This document shows positions 16,299 through 20,851 of a stretch of DNA of 20,851 bases, in pieces. How positions within the stretch are numbered: position 1 is the stretch's first letter; the number at the start of each line of letters is the position of its first letter. Below the pieces are notes generated by a model, which was given only the letters and a program-made list of their open reading frames with translations, was not told the DNA's origin and did no database searches. The stretch is taken from assembly GCA_021806345.1 (NCBI GenBank), contig JAJZXP010000012.1, forward strand, positions 1 to 20,851, given 5' to 3'. Both the position numbers and the translations under genes were made by a program. This DNA is from Thermoplasmata archaeon (GTDB lineage: Archaea > Thermoplasmatota > Thermoplasmata > Thermoplasmatales > Thermoplasmataceae).

Positions 16299-16305
16299 CA
16301 CGTAC

Positions 16306-17292
16306 ATGCCTGAAAAATTTTTAGAGGATTATTTTGGAAGTGCCCGGGAAAACAGAAGAGGCGGGTCCACTATGGTCATCGACAGATTTGCAGCTGTACC
16401 CTGGGAAATAATCCCTGATCTTTCCCAATACATTACGTACGTGAAGATCGGGTGGACTCTTTCTACGCTCCTGACTGAAAAGACTCTCTCTGAAAGGATA
16501 AGGCAATACAGGAATTCAGGCCTCTCAGTATCTCATGGTGGAACACTCCTGGAAATGGCAGTGCACAAAGGCAGGGTACCTGAGATATTGTCAAGGCTCA
16601 AAACTGCAGGATATAATTCTATAGAAATCAGCGAAGGAGTCATGGACATTCCTGACAGAATAAAGCAGACCATAGCGGAATATGCTCATAGCAACGGAAT
16701 GCACCTTAATGTTGAAGTGGGGAAGAAGAACCCAAGAAATCAGCTCAGCCTGGATGAGACCATTACGAAAATAGGGGAATCAATGGATCTTGAACCTGAA
16801 TTCATTATTGTTGAAGGAAGGGAATCAGGAAGAAGCGTCGAGATATTTGATGATCTAGGAGAAATTAAATGGGACTGGGTGAACCGGATCATGGAGGAAT
16901 CGCCTAAAGACAAGATAATGTTTGAGGCCCCACAGGAGAAACAACAGATCGAACTGGTGATTCGACTTGGTTCTGGCGTTAATCTGGGAAATGTGTCCAT
17001 TAACAGTGTGGCTGCCTTGGAAACTCAGAGGAGAGGAATGAGGGGCGATACTTTCGGAATACTGGATACAACTGTCAAGGTAACTGGCCCTCCGTCCAAC
17101 AAATTCGTCTATTACATGGTTGCAAATCATGGCCCCATTGACCAGGCAAAAATCATGGAACTTACCGGAATTAACAGGAAAACTCTCCAGACTTCACTGG
17201 CAGAGTTGCTTGAATCAGGCCTCATACGGGTAAGTACAGACAGGAAAGACCTGAGAAAGAGGGTATATTCTTTGAATACAGGGTTGCAGTGA
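16306..17292 (+). CDS. comA: ComA-like phosphosulfolactate synthase fused to a C-terminal winged helix
   Basis: A 328-residue protein. Residues about 15-252 match phosphosulfolactate synthase (ComA, TIM-barrel; sulfite plus phosphoenolpyruvate gives 3-phosphosulfolactate). The visible motifs are Y-V-K-I-G-W (45-50), H-G-G-T-L (77-81), I-E-I-S-E-G (106-111), EVGKK (137-141), EGRESG (170-175), FEAPQ (206-210), G-V-N-L-G-N-V (224-230) and LETQRRGMRGDTFG (238-251). The usual V/I-x-D-K-G is M-V-I-D-R-F here (23-28), so the lysine is replaced by arginine. ComA normally ends near G-D-T-F-G, but this protein continues for about 75 residues. The segment HGPIDQAKIMELTGINRKTL then a recognition-helix and L-I-R-V wing pattern looks like a winged-helix DNA-binding domain. 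ATG 16306 was chosen because of the TATA box 26-34 nt upstream; the frame is open much further back, but only as antisense of the reductase gene. Confidence 0.85.
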   Translation: MPEKFLEDYFGSARENRRGGSTMVIDRFAAVPWEIIPDLSQYITYVKIGWTLSTLLTEKTLSERIRQYRNSGLSVSHGGTLLEMAVHKGRVPEILSRLKTAGYNSIEISEGVMDIPDRIKQTIAEYAHSNGMHLNVEVGKKNPRNQLSLDETITKIGESMDLEPEFIIVEGRESGRSVEIFDDLGEIKWDWVNRIMEESPKDKIMFEAPQEKQQIELVIRLGSGVNLGNVSINSVAALETQRRGMRGDTFGILDTTVKVTGPPSNKFVYYMVANHGPIDQAKIMELTGINRKTLQTSLAELLESGLIRVSTDRKDLRKRVYSLNTGLQ

Positions 17293-17386
17293 GATATCTA
17301 AATTCACCCATGAAAACAAAGTTTTGGCAAATATTATCCTTCATCCACATCAACTTGTTTCAATGCATCAAAAACGCCTTTAAGAT

Positions 17387-17396
17387 TGTTAAAATA
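17387..17396 (+). promoter_or_regulatory. Shared leader element upstream of gtrA copy 2
   Basis: TGTTAAAATA, with its G exactly 20 nt before the ATG at 17408, the same spacing as in gtrA copy 1. TTTAAG at about 17379 would be the TATA-like box in front of it. Confidence 0.35.
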
Positions 17397-17407
17397 TGGG
17401 ACCAGAG

Positions 17408-17857
17408 ATGGAAAGTTCCAGTTTCGGTGATTTCATAAGAAGGATAATCGAGAAGAATTTCAAGCGTTCCATCAAGTTCTCAATTTCAGGTTGGATCGGA
17501 TTTGGATTTGTTGAACTATTCACTTTCATTTTCTTTCATTTAATCGGTCTGGGAAATCTCCTGTCAGTTTCTTCCTCTTTTCTGATCGGCGTCGGAATAG
17601 AATATGTGATAAACGAATTCTGGACCACAAGGGAAGCAGGTATTCATGGTGGGAGCTTCATTGGGATCCTGAAAAGACTCCTCAAATTTGAAATCATTAA
17701 TTTGGGAGGGACAGCCCTGGCCATTGGAGTGCAGTATGTTCTCTTCGCGTTCCTTGGTCTGGAACCACTGATTGGAAATCTGATAGGTTCCGGTATATCT
17801 TTTCCATTCAATTATTACCTGCAAATGAAGATAACATGGGGATTGGAAGTATCCTGA
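17408..17857 (+). CDS. GtrA-family small membrane protein, copy 2
   Basis: A four-helix GtrA-like protein, close paralogue of the one at 13850-14299. Differences are concentrated in the first eight residues and in the loop at about 80-92; the helices and C-terminal G-L-E-V-S are conserved. An in-frame ATG at 17396 would give 153 residues. I prefer 17408 because it yields 149 residues as in both paralogues, aligns the leader element and spacing with copy 1, and the upstream ATG overlaps that element. It is co-directional with the ComA-like gene but has its own promoter-like sequence. Together with copy 1 it brackets the sulfur genes as direct repeats. Function (polyprenyl-sugar flippase or other small-molecule membrane role) is inferred from family only. 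Confidence 0.83.
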   Translation: MESSSFGDFIRRIIEKNFKRSIKFSISGWIGFGFVELFTFIFFHLIGLGNLLSVSSSFLIGVGIEYVINEFWTTREAGIHGGSFIGILKRLLKFEIINLGGTALAIGVQYVLFAFLGLEPLIGNLIGSGISFPFNYYLQMKITWGLEVS

Positions 17858-17861
17858 CTGA

Positions 17862-17910
17862 AGGAGAGAAACCGGCATTGGAGTATTTCAAACATCAGGA
17901 ATTCTCTCCT
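17862..17910. repeat. 9-bp inverted repeat after gtrA copy 2
   Basis: AGGAGAGAA (17862-17870) and TTCTCTCCT (17902-17910) can pair over a 31-nt loop just after the gtrA stop. A transcript-end structure is possible, but no oligo-T follows. Further on, CTGATC and GATCAG (17977-17994) form a second small palindrome with a 6-nt loop. Confidence 0.3.
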
Positions 17911-18093
17911 AGGGATAGTATTTAGCGGATGACCTCCCCACAATATTCAAAGTTCTCAAGGATTCTAAGTTCTTGACTGATCCGGTTTGATCAGCAATCA
18001 ATAGTAATTTTCCTACTTCTTCAGTAGATTTCCTGATGAAATCCAAAAATCACATAGGTAACCTTTTTGGGATAATCAACGATAGATCACTGA

Positions 18094-18684
18094 ATGGCAG
18101 ATCACAATGATCTCCGGATGCGTCTTGATTCTACTAATTATTACAGGAAATTAAAATTTCTTAAGAATGAGATAGAGAGATCAAGAGGAAAGATACCTTT
18201 CAGCATATTTGCTGAAATTCTCAACCGTGCAGAGGAGAAGATCAGAACACTTGAATATCCAATCTGCCAGATGGCCAAGATAACTATCACATTTTCAAAT
18301 GGCCTCGACAAGGAAATAGCCACAAATGAATGCATTGCAGCCTTAGCTGATGGGAATTCCCTTGCTGACTATATTTTCAAGAGGTATCCTTCGGCAACTG
18401 ATTACAAGATAGATGCCCTGGATGTTACTGGAACATTCCAGAAAGGATATGCGGATCCACAGCCAAAAGAGGAAACGAAACCTAACTCCATTCCTTTTGC
18501 TGCCCAACAGAATTCAGATATCCAGGATCAGGTGAACAACCTCACTGAACGGGTGGATAAGATGGAAAAGACCATGACTGAGGAACTTCCTAAAATAAAC
18601 AAGAAAATGAATGATCTGGAGGTCAAGATGGACTACCTCTACCATTTCTTCGTCAAGGACAAGGAAAAAGAAAAGAAAGAGTAA
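18094..18684 (+). CDS. Hypothetical protein with C-terminal coiled coil
   Basis: A 196-residue soluble protein I do not recognise. Residues 1-60 are charged and helical (Y-Y-R-K-L-K-F-L-K-N-E-I-E). Residues 60-120 look like an alpha/beta domain (MAKITITFSNGLDKEIA, later Y-K-I-D-A-L-D-V). A proline-rich linker spans about 120-140. Residues 142-185 form a heptad-like coiled coil (I-x-D-Q-V-N-N-L-T-E-R-V-D-K-M), and the tail is Lys/Glu-rich (K-D-K-E-K-E-K-K-E). The codon pattern matches the neighbouring genes, so it is likely real. No clear TATA box is seen. The 236-bp gap before it carries two inverted repeats. It converges on the third gtrA gene with 47 bp between. Oligomerisation or an adaptor role is plausible, but no more can be said. 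Confidence 0.6.
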   Translation: MADHNDLRMRLDSTNYYRKLKFLKNEIERSRGKIPFSIFAEILNRAEEKIRTLEYPICQMAKITITFSNGLDKEIATNECIAALADGNSLADYIFKRYPSATDYKIDALDVTGTFQKGYADPQPKEETKPNSIPFAAQQNSDIQDQVNNLTERVDKMEKTMTEELPKINKKMNDLEVKMDYLYHFFVKDKEKEKKE

Positions 18685-18731
18685 GTTCTGATCCTTTAAT
18701 TTTATACATAGGCGTCTCGGAGAGGAACTTT

Positions 18732-19181
18732 TCAGATTACCCTGATCTTCCAGGTACTCCTCATCTGAATGTAATAATTGATCGGGAACGCGAATGCAGC
18801 CCCGATTATGTTTCCTATTAGCGGTGTGAGTGTGAACAGAACAAAGAGGAGGTACTGGATAAATACTGCGAGCGATGTACCTGCAAGGTTAAGGATCTGG
18901 AATTTGCCCATTCTGTACAGGAATGCCGTGATCCCTGCAGTATGGACCCCCTGATGCCTGGTTGTCCAGAGCTCATCCATTGAAAACTCCACACAGACTC
19001 CAACAAGAAAGGCAGGAATAACTGCAACCAGGTTTTCCAGTGCGGCCAGGTGGAAGAGCACATATGTAATGAATTCCACCATTAGGAATCCAACAAAACC
19101 TGAGAGTGCATACTTGATGGATCTGTGAAGGTTCTGTTCTATTATCCCCTTGAAAATTCCATATGCCTCTCCACTCTTCAT
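18732..19181 (-). CDS. GtrA-family small membrane protein, copy 3 (divergent paralogue)
   Basis: A 149-residue four-helix protein of the same family as the two upstream copies but on the other strand and more distant (about half the residues shared by eye). The family blocks are kept: R-S-I-K-Y near 20-24, D-E-L-W-T-T after helix 2, P-L-I-G-N-I-I-G before helix 4, and I-N-Y-Y-I-Q-M-R-S-T-W at the end. The distance from start Met to the I-I-E block equals that of the other two copies, which supports the start. A TATA-like TTATAC lies 23-28 nt upstream, so the mRNA is probably leaderless. It lacks the TGTTAAAATA leader element of copies 1 and 2, which implies different control. Its substrate is unknown. 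Confidence 0.8.
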   Translation of the reverse strand: MKSGEAYGIFKGIIEQNLHRSIKYALSGFVGFLMVEFITYVLFHLAALENLVAVIPAFLVGVCVEFSMDELWTTRHQGVHTAGITAFLYRMGKFQILNLAGTSLAVFIQYLLFVLFTLTPLIGNIIGAAFAFPINYYIQMRSTWKIRVI

Positions 19182-19253
19182 ATTGAATTCAGTTGCATTA
19201 AAGGTATAAGTCTAACTCCTTGTTTATAATGCCTAAACAATATACTCTAGAAA

Positions 19254-19271
19254 CACCAAAAATAAAAAGGA
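19254..19271 (-). terminator. Oligo-T tracts after the zinc-ribbon protein gene
   Basis: On the minus strand the sequence downstream of the stop at 19308 contains TTTTTATTTTT (two T5 runs). This fits an archaeal termination site between this gene and the gtrA copy 3 promoter. Confidence 0.35.
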
Positions 19272-19307
19272 GTAATTATTCCAATTCTGAAAATAAATAT
19301 TGGGGGA

Positions 19308-19967
19308 TCAGGCAGGCTGGTTGCCTGCAGGAGCGTTTGCCGGAATTACTGGAATTCTCCTTCTCCTGAATGCCGTTATAACAGAGCCGAAGGTGAGCAT
19401 TGAATTGAACTCAACCTGCAGGGGTGTCTTGTTTTCCCTGAAATGTATTGTCAGGATCTGATCCATTCTGTTATACTGGTTGATCTGTATATTCTCAACA
19501 TCCATGAGTGGATACGATTCATTGTTTTCAGCATTCTTGAACCTGAAGTCCGGTCCATAGAACTGAACAACGGATCCCACTCTCCTCAGGAGTGTTGGAA
19601 CAGCAAAGATAAGCACCAGGAAAACAAAGAAGTAGTAATAGTCACGGAGGATTCCCAAATATTCCAGCGCAAAGAATGCTGCAAGTATGGCGAAGCCTGA
19701 TAATGTGCTCAGCTGTTGAGCAGCCCCTCCGCCATTAATCCTGATTGTAACAGGCGTCTTTTCAGGGTAAACAGGTTGTTCGGGTTCAGCTACACTTGTA
19801 GTTGTGGTCTCCTGAATGGCCGGTTCCTGGTCAATTTCTGTCGTGGGTTCTGCTAATTTTGGTTCCGCAGTTCTGTTATCCTCAAAGAGGAAATTACCAC
19901 AGTTTTCACAAACTGCTGCAGATGACGGGTTTTTATGTCCGCAGTTTTTGCAGACTACTTTTGCCAT
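19308..19967 (-). CDS. Zinc-ribbon membrane protein of unknown function
   Basis: A 219-residue protein, starting at ATG 19967. A zinc ribbon C6-x-x-C9 with C20-x-x-C23 (CKNCGHKNPSSAAVCENC) is at the N-terminus. A Pro/Glu/Thr-rich linker covers about 28-80, two hydrophobic helices form a hairpin at about 90-130 (FAILAAFFALEYLGIL and YYYFFVFLVLIFAVP), and an 80-residue C-terminal domain of alternating strands ending in a helix could be PH-like. A GTG at 19991 would add eight residues, but the TATA-like TTATTAG lies about 24-30 nt before the ATG and overlaps that GTG, so I chose 19967. Proteins of this zinc-ribbon plus membrane-hairpin build are common in archaea without assigned function. The ribbon would face the cytoplasm. 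It is not linked in sequence to the sulfur or glycan genes. Confidence 0.7.
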   Translation of the reverse strand: MAKVVCKNCGHKNPSSAAVCENCGNFLFEDNRTAEPKLAEPTTEIDQEPAIQETTTTSVAEPEQPVYPEKTPVTIRINGGGAAQQLSTLSGFAILAAFFALEYLGILRDYYYFFVFLVLIFAVPTLLRRVGSVVQFYGPDFRFKNAENNESYPLMDVENIQINQYNRMDQILTIHFRENKTPLQVEFNSMLTFGSVITAFRRRRIPVIPANAPAGNQPA

Positions 19968-20030
19968 GATACCCACAAATCCAATCTTCACTAATAAGGT
20001 AATCGAATTTGTGTTATCATTTCGAAGAGA

Positions 20031-20651
20031 CTATTTGCTGAAAATGTAATTCAAGTATACCTGGTTTCCCGGTTTGAAACTATCATGAAAGACCAGCCTA
20101 AAAGATGAGTTTTCCACCAAAGCCATTATCTTCTCGTGATGATAATACTCGAAATATCTTGTGAAAGATGAACCGGCAGCATTTATCACATCATGTCCAT
20201 CTCCCTGTATTAATCCCAGGAACAATATCCCCCCATCTTTAAGAATGTCTGAAAGCTTTCCCACTAATTTCTTAGCCTCGTCAAAATTCAGGTGTATCAG
20301 GGAAGAATAAGCCCAGATTCCGTGGTACTTCTTATCAGGTGAATCAAATACCCTGAGATCGGAAAGAACAGAATTGAAGCCCAGTCTGGCGGTCATGTTC
20401 ACCATGTTTTCGGAACCATCGACACATGTGACATTTAGGCCATGATTTCTGAGAATGACAGCATCTCTTCCGGGTCCGCTCCCAAGATCAAGGATTTCAT
20501 CACCAGGAAGGAGTTCCAGAAATTTCCTTACAATATCCATGGGAAATCTATCCCAGAAATCCCTGGTTTCCGCGTCATATAACTCGTTAATGGCATTGTA
20601 TGTCCTGATGGTACCATCTTTTTCCTGTCTCAATCCTTCGTAATGTGACAA
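20031..20651 (-). CDS. Class I SAM-dependent methyltransferase
   Basis: A 206-residue Rossmann methyltransferase. Motif I is ILDLGSGPGRDAVIL at about 53-67, the acidic residue after strand 2 is in V-T-C-V-D-G-S (74-80), and motif IV-like G-I-W-A-Y-S-S-L-I-H-L appears at about 110-121. I-L-K-D-G-G-I-L-F-L-G at about 136-146 is the post-motif loop. This layout is typical of the small-molecule Methyltransf_11/25 group. The start is TTG, followed by S-H-Y-E-G. No better ATG exists nearby upstream, but the TATA assignment is weak (AAATATCC, about 23 nt upstream), so the start is less certain than for other genes here. The substrate is not predictable. It stands alone, 38 bp after the zinc-ribbon gene region and on the same strand. 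Confidence 0.85.
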   Translation of the reverse strand: MSHYEGLRQEKDGTIRTYNAINELYDAETRDFWDRFPMDIVRKFLELLPGDEILDLGSGPGRDAVILRNHGLNVTCVDGSENMVNMTARLGFNSVLSDLRVFDSPDKKYHGIWAYSSLIHLNFDEAKKLVGKLSDILKDGGILFLGLIQGDGHDVINAAGSSFTRYFEYYHHEKIMALVENSSFRLVFHDSFKPGNQVYLNYIFSK

Positions 20652-20728
20652 TTCGAATTAAGGATATTTGTCCAAGTGGTTGTCAAAAATATAAGAATTC
20701 AGTAAATACAAAACTGATTTTATCAAAA

Positions 20729-20774
20729 GCCGAGCGAAAGACCCCTTCCGAAAGGGAGGGGATGAAAGCGAGGC
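20729..20774 (+). ncRNA. Candidate structured RNA or IS200/IS605-type end
   Basis: Bases 742-761 of this last 20-kb block (20742-20761) form an 8-bp stem, CCCCTTCC with GGGAGGGG (one G-T pair), capped by a GAAA tetraloop. Outside it, GCCGAGC and GCGAGGC can pair as GCC/GGC and GC/GC with two facing G-A mismatches between them, across a six-by-six purine-rich internal loop. GC content here is far above the surrounding AT-rich sequence. The shape recalls the conserved hairpin at IS200/IS605 ends or a TnpB guide-RNA scaffold, but no tnpA or tnpB is in the window. The strand is a guess. Confidence 0.35.
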
Positions 20775-20795
20775 ACAATTTTGTTGCAAGGGATA

Positions 20796-20811
20796 TGTTA
20801 AAATAACGATA
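20796..20811 (+). repeat. Second exact copy of the gtrA leader element
   Basis: TGTTAAAATAACGATA, identical over 16 bases to 13829-13844 upstream of gtrA copy 1. An ATG at 20816 is at nearly the same spacing but opens a frame of only four codons (M-H-I-S-stop). The next ATG, at 20835, runs off the window. Confidence 0.4.
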
Positions 20812-20834
20812 GCGAATGCATATCTCATAGATAT

Positions 20835-20851
20835 ATGAAAGAGAAAAAGGC
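20835..20851 (+). CDS. Possible first codons of a gene running off the window
   Basis: ATG-AAA-GAG-AAA-AAG-GC is open to the window end (M-K-E-K-K). The TTAAAATA at 20798-20805 would be a TATA-like box about 30-37 nt upstream. Too little is present to name a product. Confidence 0.25.

Noticed and set aside
15865..16305. Upstream extension of the ComA-like gene to 475 residues
   Set aside because: The extra 147 codons lie antisense to the reductase gene and read as low-quality sequence. The TATA box at 16272-16280 and family alignment place the start at 16306.
17396..17407. ATG at 17396 as the start of gtrA copy 2
   Set aside because: It overlaps the shared leader element and would make this copy four residues longer than both paralogues.
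20729..20774. A canonical kink-turn or C/D box RNA at the window end
   Set aside because: G-A pairs and AUGA-like bases are present, but the three-nucleotide bulge and a correct box D are not in register with the stems.
1..20851. CRISPR arrays, tRNA or rRNA genes
   Set aside because: I looked through all spacers and saw no regularly spaced repeats, cloverleaf-like blocks or rRNA-like sequence.

Overview
The window looks like a chromosome segment of an archaeon, most likely a Thermoplasmata (Thermoplasmatales-type acidophile or close relative). The evidence is AT-rich DNA, heavy use of ATA and AGG codons, TATA-like boxes about 20-35 nt upstream of start codons with almost no leader (leaderless transcripts), Shine-Dalgarno sequences mainly at internal operon genes, and archaeal gene families (a ComA-type phosphosulfolactate synthase, an N-glycan-style membrane glycosylation locus). 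The species cannot be named from the sequence alone.

Layout. (1) 1-126: the end of an insertion sequence, with the first 24 codons of an ISL3-type transposase reading off the left edge. (2) 189-7735: an AT-rich surface-glycan region with an FkbM-type methyltransferase, two GT2 and one GT4 glycosyltransferases, and a 1095-residue multi-pass membrane protein with a large sequon-rich outer domain. (3) 7736-8420: a long stretch with no convincing gene. (4) 8421-13547: nucleotide-sugar supply. A GalE-like epimerase and a UDP-galactopyranose mutase converge (UDP-Glc to UDP-Gal to UDP-Galf). A tight three-gene operon then encodes a UDP-glucuronate decarboxylase, a UDP-glucose dehydrogenase and a UTP-glucose-1-phosphate uridylyltransferase (Glc-1-P to UDP-Glc to UDP-GlcA to UDP-xylose). 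(5) 13850-17857: a sulfur module, sat and an APS-type reductase in one operon, divergent from an unusual phosphosulfolactate synthase with an added C-terminal winged-helix domain. The module is bracketed by two closely related GtrA-family membrane protein genes. (6) 18094-20651: a coiled-coil protein of unknown function, a third GtrA paralogue, a zinc-ribbon membrane protein and a SAM methyltransferase. (7) 20729-20851: a compact RNA-like hairpin followed by a promoter-like element shared with gtrA copy 1, and possibly the first codons of another gene.

How it may fit together. Regions 2-4 make and assemble a cell-surface glycan containing galactofuranose and xylose or glucuronate. Region 5 activates sulfate to APS, reduces it to sulfite, and could fix sulfite onto phosphoenolpyruvate as a C3 sulfonate. 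The ComA-winged-helix fusion, lying opposite the sulfite-producing operon, is the most unusual object here and could be an enzyme that also regulates, or a former enzyme now used as a sensor. The paired GtrA genes suggest a membrane step linked to either the glycan or the sulfonate branch, but the sequence does not say which.
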